Below, one piece after another: positions 14,582 through 22,720 of a DNA stretch of 38,953 bases (position 1 is its first letter; each line of letters opens with the position of its first letter). A model generated the notes under the pieces. It was given only the letters and a program-made list of their open reading frames with translations. It searched no databases and was not told where the DNA came from. Source of the DNA: Thermoplasmata archaeon. Its GTDB lineage: Archaea > Thermoplasmatota > Thermoplasmata > GCA-020350865. The position numbers were made by a program, and so were the translations under genes. The stretch lies in the NCBI GenBank assembly GCA_020351895.1, contig CP070672.1:2427710-2466662 (forward strand), in the 5' to 3' direction.

Positions 14582-15570
14582 TCCCGATATCCTCCGATTA
14601 TGGGAATGACATTCTTACACTTTGGACATTTATTGTCGGCATCAAGGTTATATTTTACAACCCTATGGCCGCGGCGTTTTATCAATTCCAATCCGCATTC
14701 AGGGCAGTAAGTATTTTCGTATTCGTGCCCCAGAACGTTCCCAAGATAAGGAAATAAAATCCCCTCCTTTTTGGCCTTTTCATAGGCAGATTCCAGGATC
14801 GCAATCTTGGTAGCAGGATTTTGGAATTTATAGGCTGGATGATATCTAGTAAAATGCAGAGGAACATCCTTACCCAGATATTTCAGATGGTTGCGAATCA
14901 CATAGTCTATGCATTCCTCATCATGGTTTACTCCTGTTATCACAAGATTCACGATCTCCACATGAATTCCTCGCTTCTTGGCCTCCTGTGCGTTTCTCCA
15001 TATTTTTTCGACATCCACATCTTCGCAATATTTCTTGTAGACCTCCTCATCTCCTTTTAGGTCTATTTTAAGACCGTCAAGTCCGGCATCTTTGAGCATT
15101 TCCAAGGACCCCTGGGTCTGGTATCCATTGGAAACGAAGCAGTTGTATAATCCTTTCTTCTTGGCGAGAGAGAACACATCCAGGCAGTACTCGAAAAGCA
15201 ATGTCGGCTCCTGGAAACTTACACAAAGACCATTATCTCCTTCTTTAACAGCCATATCTACCATCTTTTGAGGAGAAACGAAATTTCCATCAATTGACTC
15301 GGGCTCTGTCCTAGACAGATGATGATTCTGGCACCAGGGGCAGCGGAAGTTGCAGGAGAAAGTGGAGAAAGTCAAAGCCGAAGATCCAGGATGATAGTGG
15401 AAAAAAGGCTTGATTTCAATGGGCCTACTTTCCAAGGCACTTACATCTCCAAAAACAAGGGTATAAAGTTCCCCTTTAATGTTTGCCTTTGTCTTGCAGA
15501 ATCCTCTTTGGTTCGGTTGAATTACACATCTTCGTTCACATACCCCGCATTTCACGTTTTCATTGGTCAT
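14578..15570 (-). CDS. amrS: AmmeMemoRadiSam-type radical SAM enzyme
   Basis: This 330-residue protein has Cys73, Cys77 and Cys80 in FSCNFRCPWCQNHH, the radical SAM cluster with the C-P-W-C-Q-N signature of the AmrS family. Upstream is a four-cysteine N-terminal motif (Cys8, 11, 15, 25; RRCVIQPNQRGFCKTKAN). Other family features are SFQEPTLLFEY, FVSNGYQ, GLDGLKIDLKG and LHFTRYHPAYK. The C-terminus adds a zinc-ribbon-like pair, Cys289/292 and Cys315/318. AmrS homologues are usually grouped with AMMECR1 and Memo proteins; neither partner is in this window and the modification is unknown. ATG at 15570 has only a weak GAG nearby. A much stronger AAGGAGGAGAG lies some 70 nt upstream, before a five-codon frame (GTG 15641 to TAA 15624). 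Confidence 0.87.
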   Translation of the reverse strand: MTNENVKCGVCERRCVIQPNQRGFCKTKANIKGELYTLVFGDVSALESRPIEIKPFFHYHPGSSALTFSTFSCNFRCPWCQNHHLSRTEPESIDGNFVSPQKMVDMAVKEGDNGLCVSFQEPTLLFEYCLDVFSLAKKKGLYNCFVSNGYQTQGSLEMLKDAGLDGLKIDLKGDEEVYKKYCEDVDVEKIWRNAQEAKKRGIHVEIVNLVITGVNHDEECIDYVIRNHLKYLGKDVPLHFTRYHPAYKFQNPATKIAILESAYEKAKKEGILFPYLGNVLGHEYENTYCPECGLELIKRRGHRVVKYNLDADNKCPKCKNVIPIIGGYRD

Positions 15571-15846
15571 TTTCTCGAATAATGGTACGATTTTTACTGT
15601 TTTGCATCTGAGTATTTGATCTGTTATTTGTAAGGTGCCACTCTCCTCCTTTTCTTATTGCCTATCAAACCATATCTATTTTTGATTCGCATAAATTTAA
15701 CCCATGTGATTTGCCTATTGGGGATTTTTAGTTCAATTGATCTCATCTAGCATGGAAAATAGGGTATAAATATCCATATCTCAAAAAATATTCATAACAA
15801 TAGATTTAAATAATTTTCATTGGATGGATACAAAAAGGTGAGGAAC
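15571..15846. promoter_or_regulatory. Divergent promoter region between amrS-like gene and surface protein gene
   Basis: For the plus strand, GGGTATAAATATCC (TATA core 15764-15772) would start transcription near 15790, giving a leader of about 55 nt that carries AAGGTGAGG just before ATG 15847. For the minus strand, AT-rich sequence near 15690-15705 could serve the amrS-like gene with a leader of about 95 nt. No gene of normal size lies here. Confidence 0.5.
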
Positions 15847-18800
15847 ATGGAGAATCGCCGCAGAAACAAGGTCTTAATTTTGATAGTTACCTTACTGATC
15901 CTGACCTCTTGTTTGGGAATATCATATGCTGATGACTGGACCCAGACGACCCAATCAGACTTCGATGGAGGAACCAAAACGTTTGTTGATATAATAAGCG
16001 ATCCAGGAAATGTGACACTATCCCAATTATGGATTAAGTATCCTCTGAATCCAGTTTTGGATGTTGGAGCATTCGGCTCTTGGGAGGAGAATTATGTATG
16101 GGCACCTTCGGTCCTCTACAACGGCACGGCATATCAGATGTGGTACACAGGTGATGATGTGGCCACCTACGGTAGAATAGGTTATGCAACATCGCCTGAT
16201 GGTGTAACATGGACCAAGTATGGGGGAAATCCTGTGCTCGATCTTGGTCCTCCTGACTCCTGGGACGATGCAAATCTCGATTATGTTGCAGTTCTCTTCA
16301 ACGGAACCGGTTATCAAATGTGGTATTCCGGTGACGACGGTCTGATTATAAATATAGGATACGCTACTTCACCTGATGGGATAACTTGGACAAAGTATCC
16401 ATCAAATCCTGTGCTTACCATTGGTATATCAGGATCATGGGATGACTATTCTGTTTGGCAACCAACTGTTGTTTTTGACGGGCTGACGTTTCACATGTGG
16501 TATTTAGGCACTGATGGATCGACAAACAGGATAGGGTATGCAACATCCCCCGACGGTATCGTTTGGACAAAGAATCCAGCCAATCCAGTATTTGTACAGG
16601 GAACTCCCGGCTCCTGGGATGGTAATGGTATCAGTGCACCTGAGGTTTTCTATGATGGTATGATGTTCTTTATGTGGTACTCAGGGGATGATGGTTTTAA
16701 AGAAAGAACAGGATACGCCACTTCAACAGATGGGATTTCCTGGATGAGGAGTTCGGCAAACCCTGTTCTTGATGTTGGCACACCTGGTTCTTGGGACGAT
16801 GATTGGGCAGCTTTTCCATCCATTGTTTACAATGGAACAAGATATCAGATGTGGTATACGGGTTATGATGGAAGCACTCGAAGAATTGGACATGCCACAA
16901 TGAGCCATCAATTAAAGGGAAACCTTACATCTTCTGTTTTTGACTCAGGAGTCAGCGGAACAACTTGGAACTTCATAAATTGGACTGAATATCTACCCCC
17001 TGACACCAACATAACAATGGCCATAAGAAGCGGCGACACATCAGTACCTGATTCTTCATGGTCGCAATGGAGCTTGGAAATGTGGGACGAGATGGGCTCT
17101 GCAATTATATCTTCAAGAACTAGGTATATTCAATATCGTGCCACCCTAACAACAGCCAATCAGAATCTAACTCCAATTTTAAGCGAGGTGAATATAAATT
17201 ATACCCCTAATACGGCCCAACAACCCACACTTACTGCACCTCAGAATGACACCTATACTGCCGATAATACACCTATTTTCCGTTGGACTTTCAGCGATTC
17301 TGAAGGCGATTTGCAGACAGGATACACGGTTCAATTGGATGATGATCCCTCGTTTGTAGTAATTGATTATACAAGTGGAATTGTCACCTCTATCAATCCA
17401 TGGTGGAATCCTTCCTTTCCAATTGCAGATGGCTTATGGTATTGGCGCGCGAGGGTGAAGGATTCTTACGATCTTTGGAGCGATTACAGTGACTATTGGG
17501 TCATAAAAATCGATACGACGCCGCCTTCTATAGATGATATCACCGAGGGCCCTGATCCTCAGGGACTAAACGAATTCGTCAACATCAGTGCCTACATTAC
17601 TGACAATTTCGGGGTGGATGAAGCCTGGATTAACATCAACGGTGTAGGTGAATTCTCCATGGAGTATGACCCAATAAATGGCAGGTACTATTGGAATCAG
17701 ACCTACGGCCTTCTCGGCACCTACACATTCACGATTTACGCCAATGATACAATGGACAACCTGGCATCTGATACAGGATCGTTTTTAATAAAGACTGAGG
17801 TTGTGCCACCCTCAATAAGTGATGTGAGTGCAATCCCAGATCCGCAGGAGGTTTATGGGAATGTGAATATTTCGGCTACAATCACCGATAATGTGATAGT
17901 CCTTGGTGCATGGGTGGATGTTTTTGATCCAGATGGAAATTTTGTAGACCATTATTCACTGATGTATGATTCATTTTTCGGTAGATACTATTGGAACCAA
18001 ACCTACGATCTTCTGGGAGATTACGTGTTCACAATCTACGCAAATGATTCAACAGACAATTGGGAAACGGTTTTTGGGAACTTCACGATTCAAGACTCTA
18101 CTCCGCCTTTAATTTCAGAAATAGCCGAGATTCCCGATCCTCAAGAGGTCTTCGAAACAGTGAACATCTCTGCAAATGTCACAGATAACTATCAATTATT
18201 CGGAGTATGGCTGGAGATATCAGACGGAGATGGAAATCGTTTGATTAATATCTCCATGCCCTATGATTCAGTTAATGAAAAATACTTCTGGAATCACACC
18301 TATGATATTGTTGGCACATATTCATACACCATTTGGGCCAACGACACGATAGATAATTGGGCTTCTGTATCAGGTTCATTTACGATTTATCCAACAATCC
18401 CCCCCATAATTACCAACGTCACTGCTGAGCCCTACCCTCAAACTGTAAAAGAAGAGGTAATCATCTCGGCCCGAGTAACAGATGAAGATACAGCCCTTGA
18501 AGACCTTACAGTAAGGGTGAGTATTTCACACCCAAATGGAACATCACTTGGGAATTTTACAATGATTTACAATTCAACCTCGGGTAAATTCACATATTCC
18601 TCAAGTTTCGATTTTACGGGAACCTATAATTTTACAATATGGGTCAACGATCAGGATGACAACTGGGCATGGGAGGAGGGCTCATTTGATATGGTACCTA
18701 AATCAGAACCAGATGAATACAACTGGAAGCCAATTATTGCAATGATATTCGCATTGGTTCTTCTGATCTTGGGGTTCTGGGTTTCGAATAAATGGCCCAT

Positions 18801-19131
18801 GAAATTCACTGGGGAATTGGAGAAAGACAGATGGTATACCCTCATTTATTGGGTGCTACCTTTCGTTGCGGCAGAATTAATAACAGGGATCATCTCGCTC
18901 TTCACGGGAATATTAGGTGTTCCTCCCGCCCTGGGTTTGGGGATGATAATTGATTTGATAATTCTGATAGTTGGGATGATAACCATTTATATGATTTTTA
19001 AGAATGGTCAGTCCTTTTCTCCAGCCATAGGAGAAACATCTCAACCAATGCCACCAACTACTCCTTATAAGGGATTATCAGCAGAGCCTTCTGAGAACGA
19101 GTTATCACCACCATCTAATAAAGAGGAATAA
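15847..19131 (+). CDS. Surface protein: five-bladed GH43/sialidase-like propeller, Ig-like repeats, C-terminal membrane domain
   Basis: This 1094-residue protein starts with a Sec-type signal (basic ENRRRNK, then LILIVTLLILTSCLG, likely cut after SYA). Residues about 65-353 are five tandem units of 59-60 residues (NPV at 16048, 16228, 16405, 16582, 16759), each with N-P-V-L, G-S-W, Y-x-M-W-Y-x-G and a T-S-x-D-G-x-x-W segment. Five such units suit a five-bladed propeller as in glycoside hydrolase clans GH43/32/130. Next come a beta domain (about 360-455), a FnIII-like domain (about 457-555) and four Ig-like repeats of about 97 residues (starts near 17521, 17808, 18105, 18400) rich in N-x-S/T sequons. 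The end has 3-4 membrane helices (from about residue 962) and a Pro/Ser-rich tail. ATG 15847 has GGTGAGG just upstream; the TTG at 15820 is less likely. Sugar binding is plausible; catalysis is unproven. Confidence 0.8.
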   Translation: MENRRRNKVLILIVTLLILTSCLGISYADDWTQTTQSDFDGGTKTFVDIISDPGNVTLSQLWIKYPLNPVLDVGAFGSWEENYVWAPSVLYNGTAYQMWYTGDDVATYGRIGYATSPDGVTWTKYGGNPVLDLGPPDSWDDANLDYVAVLFNGTGYQMWYSGDDGLIINIGYATSPDGITWTKYPSNPVLTIGISGSWDDYSVWQPTVVFDGLTFHMWYLGTDGSTNRIGYATSPDGIVWTKNPANPVFVQGTPGSWDGNGISAPEVFYDGMMFFMWYSGDDGFKERTGYATSTDGISWMRSSANPVLDVGTPGSWDDDWAAFPSIVYNGTRYQMWYTGYDGSTRRIGHATMSHQLKGNLTSSVFDSGVSGTTWNFINWTEYLPPDTNITMAIRSGDTSVPDSSWSQWSLEMWDEMGSAIISSRTRYIQYRATLTTANQNLTPILSEVNINYTPNTAQQPTLTAPQNDTYTADNTPIFRWTFSDSEGDLQTGYTVQLDDDPSFVVIDYTSGIVTSINPWWNPSFPIADGLWYWRARVKDSYDLWSDYSDYWVIKIDTTPPSIDDITEGPDPQGLNEFVNISAYITDNFGVDEAWININGVGEFSMEYDPINGRYYWNQTYGLLGTYTFTIYANDTMDNLASDTGSFLIKTEVVPPSISDVSAIPDPQEVYGNVNISATITDNVIVLGAWVDVFDPDGNFVDHYSLMYDSFFGRYYWNQTYDLLGDYVFTIYANDSTDNWETVFGNFTIQDSTPPLISEIAEIPDPQEVFETVNISANVTDNYQLFGVWLEISDGDGNRLINISMPYDSVNEKYFWNHTYDIVGTYSYTIWANDTIDNWASVSGSFTIYPTIPPIITNVTAEPYPQTVKEEVIISARVTDEDTALEDLTVRVSISHPNGTSLGNFTMIYNSTSGKFTYSSSFDFTGTYNFTIWVNDQDDNWAWEEGSFDMVPKSEPDEYNWKPIIAMIFALVLLILGFWVSNKWPMKFTGELEKDRWYTLIYWVLPFVAAELITGIISLFTGILGVPPALGLGMIIDLIILIVGMITIYMIFKNGQSFSPAIGETSQPMPPTTPYKGLSAEPSENELSPPSNKEE

Positions 19132-19300
19132 CGACCATTCAACTTTTTCGTGGTAATCACCAAACATTTCTAATCAAGGTCCAAAGTGATAATTATTCTA
19201 TATACTGGTTTCATAAAGAATCCCTTAAAAAACCCGAACACCCCAAAAAACAAAATTTTAATAAGAGCTCTGTTATATATGATTAGATGGAGAATACAAA
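19132..19300 (+). promoter_or_regulatory. Intergenic region with weak T-tract and protease promoter
   Basis: A T5 tract at 19144-19148 could end the upstream transcript weakly. TTTTAATAAG at 19256-19265 is a candidate TATA element, giving a start near 19282 and a leader of about 19 nt that contains ATGGAGA. The GGAG (19289-19292) is 8 nt before ATG 19301. Confidence 0.4.
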
Positions 19301-21292
19301 ATGAGTTTGTCGAAAAATACTGCCGTGTTGATTATCATCATCTTGATCACCTATTCCTTCACCTCATGGACAGCCCTTGCTAATGAAGATGAAGAGGCGA
19401 GCATTGAAGATAGGGAACCAAAATGGTGGGAGAATTTTAAGGGTGATAAAAACCAAAACAAAATCCATGATCAAATCGAACACATGGACCCAGATTATAG
19501 AATCAGTGTTTTTATTGACTACGATCGCATTCCCACTGATGATGATGTAAATAGGCTCTCCATTTTCGATTTGGATGTGAAATTCGTCTATAAATATATT
19601 GAGGTCATCTGTGCAAGGAATGTGTTAGTTTCGGATGCAGGGATCATATCCAGTTTACCCCATGTGGTCATGGTCAAACTGGAGGGTATGGTCTATCCTG
19701 CCCTGGATGTCAGCGCCCGAGCCATTAAGGCCAGGGAATCAAATGAATACAGCCCCAATTCTGCTCACGAACTGGGCTTCACAGGTGCGGGAATTTCAGT
19801 AGCAATTCTAGATACCGGAGTGGACGATTACGGTAGAAATCCCTCCCAACGCCATGAATCCCTGGATGATCAGGACGATGTTCCTGGAAACAACGATCAA
19901 AAGTTCAGGGCAGGGGTGGATTTCACCCAAGAAGAGACTCTACTAACACCTAGAGATGGTTCCTACAACCCTGATGATACCCACGGTCATGGGACACATT
20001 GTGCAGGCATTGCCATGGGTACTGGTGGAACCAGTGGTTTGTATATGGGTGTGGCACCAGGGGCGAGGTTGATCGATATCAAGGTATTGGAGGATTGGAC
20101 TCCAAATCAGTGGGGTGAGGTGATTGCAGGTGTTGATTGGTGTATCGAACATAAGAGTCAGTTTAATATCAGGGTATTGAGTCTGAGTTTGGGAGGAGGA
20201 GACAGCGACGGTATGGACGAAGGCTCAATGATAGTGAATCGAGCGGTTGAGGAAGGGCTGATTGTTGTGGTTGCAATTGGAAATGATGGCGATCCTCCTC
20301 CAAGGGGAGATGGAATTGCCGACAATTCCAATGAAGTCCCTGCACCGGCAGCGGCTGACGGTGCAATTGCGGTTGGTTCAGTTTATGATCATGAAACAAT
20401 AGGAAGGAGTGACGATACTCTTTCTGACTTCTCCTTCACAGGTCCAAGGCAAGACGATGGGGATGATGATAAATTGGATGAGCTGAAGCCCGATGTGGTT
20501 TCTTATGGAGAGGACATCGACTCTGCCCAAGCCAATACGAACAGTGGATATATAGAGTATTCAGGAACATCCATGTCCTGCCCCCATGTTGCAGGTGTGG
20601 TTGCTTTGATGCTGGATGCAAATCCGAACCTGAGTCCAGAGAATGTCAAAGAAATACTTCATATATCATCCGAGCAGAGAGGCTCTCCATCTTTCCCTGA
20701 GCTGGATCCAAGATACAACACCCACTACGGCTGGGGTATTGTCGATGCATTTAGGGCAGTTGAGATGGCCAGAGGATATGTCGAACTCGATATCCTAATA
20801 GATGATCCCACAGAATATGAGGTTGTCAGGGGAACAATCGACATATCAGGTGCTGCATATGTGGTCACCGGAACCGGTGAAATAGCATCTGTGGAAATAT
20901 CAATAGATGATCCTACTTTTCAAACCTATACACTTGATGCGGAAGGAACTTCGGAATGGAGGGTAACGTGGGACACCGTTGGCTGGGAAGGACAACGAAC
21001 CATCTATGCAAAGGCCACAAGCGGTGATTACTCAGCTGTAGCATCGGTTACAGTAATCGTGGATAATGTCAGGGAATCAGGTGATGGTGACGGTCTTGAG
21101 CCAGAGGACGATTCCCAAAAAATAATCCTGCCATTTGGCATTGGAAAGGTCAGCTTATTGGCCGCAGCCGCTTTTGTGGGTATATTGGCCACAATTATTA
21201 TCGTCATAATAGCAGGGATTCTCCTCAGACGAAGAAGGAAGTACATGCGACTTATTGCCGCAAGGAGAGCCGAGCAGGGCTTAATACGGTGA
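19301..21292 (+). CDS. Membrane-anchored subtilisin-family (S8) serine protease
   Basis: The 663-residue precursor has a signal or membrane segment at residues 7-28 (AVLIIIILITYSF), then an acidic stretch and an inhibitor-I9-like propeptide (about 65-135). The catalytic domain shows Asp171 in VAILDTGVDD, His230 in GHGTHCAG, oxyanion-hole Asn328 in VAIGNDGD, and Ser424 in SGTSMSCPHVAG, so all essential residues are present. An Ig-like domain (about 500-590) and a C-terminal membrane anchor (KVSLLAAAAFVGILATIIIV, followed by RRRRK) would hold the enzyme on the outside of the cell, with the catalytic domain extracellular. It probably digests external protein or matures neighbouring surface proteins; the target is not known. 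The nuclease gene follows after 4 nt. Confidence 0.93.
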   Translation: MSLSKNTAVLIIIILITYSFTSWTALANEDEEASIEDREPKWWENFKGDKNQNKIHDQIEHMDPDYRISVFIDYDRIPTDDDVNRLSIFDLDVKFVYKYIEVICARNVLVSDAGIISSLPHVVMVKLEGMVYPALDVSARAIKARESNEYSPNSAHELGFTGAGISVAILDTGVDDYGRNPSQRHESLDDQDDVPGNNDQKFRAGVDFTQEETLLTPRDGSYNPDDTHGHGTHCAGIAMGTGGTSGLYMGVAPGARLIDIKVLEDWTPNQWGEVIAGVDWCIEHKSQFNIRVLSLSLGGGDSDGMDEGSMIVNRAVEEGLIVVVAIGNDGDPPPRGDGIADNSNEVPAPAAADGAIAVGSVYDHETIGRSDDTLSDFSFTGPRQDDGDDDKLDELKPDVVSYGEDIDSAQANTNSGYIEYSGTSMSCPHVAGVVALMLDANPNLSPENVKEILHISSEQRGSPSFPELDPRYNTHYGWGIVDAFRAVEMARGYVELDILIDDPTEYEVVRGTIDISGAAYVVTGTGEIASVEISIDDPTFQTYTLDAEGTSEWRVTWDTVGWEGQRTIYAKATSGDYSAVASVTVIVDNVRESGDGDGLEPEDDSQKIILPFGIGKVSLLAAAAFVGILATIIIVIIAGILLRRRRKYMRLIAARRAEQGLIR

Positions 21293-21296
21293 GCAA

Positions 21297-22442
21297 ATGC
21301 GACCTCTCAGCTATTCTTCTATTTCTACTTACATCGAGTGTCCACTGAAATTCAAGTTGAAGTATGTAGATGGCTTGAAGGAGAAACCAAAACCCTATCT
21401 CTCCTTCGGAAGTTCCCTCCATGAAGCGCTACAATTCTTGTATTCATACCGCCCTCCTCCCCCTAGCCTCGAGGCTGTTTTGAAGTATTACGAGGAAAAC
21501 TGGATTTCCGAGGGTTATGCCAATGAGGAGGAGGAAGAAGGATACTTCTCTTACGGTAAGAAAATACTGAAGGATTATTATAATACTTGCATTAAGGAGT
21601 ATAAACCTCCAGTTGCAGTGGAGCACAAGTTCGACATCGAAATAGATGGTCTGCCTGTAACTGGTTTCATAGACAGGATAGATAAGCTCAAGGATGACAA
21701 GACCGAGATTATAGATTACAAATCAGGAAAGAATATTTTTGACAGATCCCATGTTGAGGAGAACGAGCAATTGACTATGTATCAGTTGGCAGTTGAGGAA
21801 TCAATTGGCCTTTCAGTTGGAAAACTTACACTGTATCATCTACCCTCGCAAACTCCGGTTAGTGTTGACGCAAGGAATAAGGAGAAGATTGAGGCCTTAA
21901 AGACCAAGATTCAGAGAGTAGCAGAGTCAATAAAAGAAGGGAATTTCGAGGCTAAGAAGGGCAGATTCTGCCCATGCGATTTTCCTGAGCATTGCCCCTA
22001 TTACAGACACCTTTACATTAAGGAGGAAGAGGAGAAGGGAAAATCAAAGGTTAACATTCAGCAGACCATTGAGGAGTACAGCGAGTTGAAGGAAAGGGAA
22101 AAGGAGCTGAGCATTAAAATCAAGGAGCTTGCTGAGAGAATTCACACCTACTGTGAGGAAAAGGGACTCATGCGTGTTTTTGGAGACGAACACGCAATCA
22201 CGAGGATAAAGTCAGAAAGAAAAGGGTATGATGAAGAGAGATTGAAGGAGCTTTTGGAGCCTGAAGGCCTTTGGGAGAGGCTACTTGCCTACGATGATTC
22301 CCTGACTAAGGAATTATTGGAAAGCCATGAAATAGATGAGCACCTGAAGAATGAGATTCGTAAACTTGAAGAAGTGAAAAAGACGATCCACCAGATAAGA
22401 GTTCGGGAGTTAAAGGAGAATGAAAGGAAGGATGATTTATGA
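21297..22442 (+). CDS. PD-(D/E)XK nuclease of the RecB/AddB/Cas4 type with Fe-S cysteines
   Basis: This 381-residue protein begins LSYSSISTYIECPLKFKLKY, the classic start of iron-sulfur RecB-family nucleases. Active-site residues seen are His42 (SSLHEAL), Asp126 (GFIDRID), Asp140 and Lys142 (EIIDYKSGK), followed by the Q-L-T-M-Y-Q-L helix. Cys15 together with Cys225, Cys227 and Cys233 (FCPCDFPEHCPYY) can bind a 4Fe-4S cluster; the C-x-C spacing is one residue shorter than the usual C-x2-C. The last 130 residues are charged helical or coiled coil. Stand-alone members act in DNA end processing or repair. There is no helicase partner, cas gene or CRISPR in the window. ATG 21297 comes 4 nt after the protease stop, so it is probably co-transcribed with an unrelated surface gene. 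Confidence 0.88.
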   Translation: MRPLSYSSISTYIECPLKFKLKYVDGLKEKPKPYLSFGSSLHEALQFLYSYRPPPPSLEAVLKYYEENWISEGYANEEEEEGYFSYGKKILKDYYNTCIKEYKPPVAVEHKFDIEIDGLPVTGFIDRIDKLKDDKTEIIDYKSGKNIFDRSHVEENEQLTMYQLAVEESIGLSVGKLTLYHLPSQTPVSVDARNKEKIEALKTKIQRVAESIKEGNFEAKKGRFCPCDFPEHCPYYRHLYIKEEEEKGKSKVNIQQTIEEYSELKEREKELSIKIKELAERIHTYCEEKGLMRVFGDEHAITRIKSERKGYDEERLKELLEPEGLWERLLAYDDSLTKELLESHEIDEHLKNEIRKLEEVKKTIHQIRVRELKENERKDDL

Positions 22443-22468
22443 ATATGTTTAATAGAAATCTTTACAAC

Positions 22469-22475
22469 TTTTTTT
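22469..22475 (+). terminator. Poly-T terminator after the nuclease gene
   Basis: An uninterrupted T7 run lies 27 nt after the nuclease stop codon and ahead of the next gene's promoter. T-rich tracts without a hairpin are the usual intrinsic terminator in archaea. Confidence 0.5.
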
Positions 22476-22521
22476 CTAGAAATCTGAAATATGATTATTA
22501 ATATAGGTTCTCCAAAAAGCC

Positions 22522-22529
22522 TTTATATT
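22522..22529 (+). promoter_or_regulatory. TATA box of the giant surface protein gene
   Basis: The sequence AAAAAGCCTTTATATTTC has a purine-rich BRE-like flank and TTTATATT. Transcription would start near 22550, giving a leader of about 170 nt, long for an archaeal mRNA. The leader contains the perfect inverted repeat GTAATC-GACT-GATTAC (about 22582-22597) and a possible short frame. Confidence 0.5.
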
Positions 22530-22628
22530 TCTTAAAACAATTACTATACAAGATGAGGGGGATAAGGTAAATACATAAAATGTAATCGACTGATTACTAC
22601 CTTTTCCTCTTGTGGAGGGTGAGAGGAA

Positions 22629-22676
22629 TTGAACATTGATCGCACAATTTCTAAAATGTTACTTTTCAATGCTTAA
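22629..22676 (+). CDS. Possible 15-codon upstream reading frame in the leader
   Basis: TTG at 22629 is directly preceded by GGAGGGTGAGAGGAA, one of the best ribosome sites in the window. The frame encodes MNIDRTISKMLLFNA and ends in TAA 45 nt before the ATG of the giant gene. It could be a leader peptide tuning translation, or an accident. There is no homology evidence and the product is very short. Confidence 0.25.
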   Translation: MNIDRTISKMLLFNA

Positions 22677-22720
22677 AGCGATTAGTTTGATTTTTCAGCC
22701 CTAAAATGCGAGGGATAAAT

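Noticed and set aside
15847..15930. Lipoprotein signal (LTSC) for the propeller protein
   Set aside because: A lipobox-like L-T-S-C is present, but a standard cleavage site after SYA follows and the protein already has C-terminal membrane helices; I cannot exclude it, but did not call it.
15847..16905. Classical sialidase assignment from S-x-D-G-x-x-W motifs
   Set aside because: The motif is one residue shorter than a true Asp box, the blade count is five rather than six, and I cannot identify the sialidase arginine triad.
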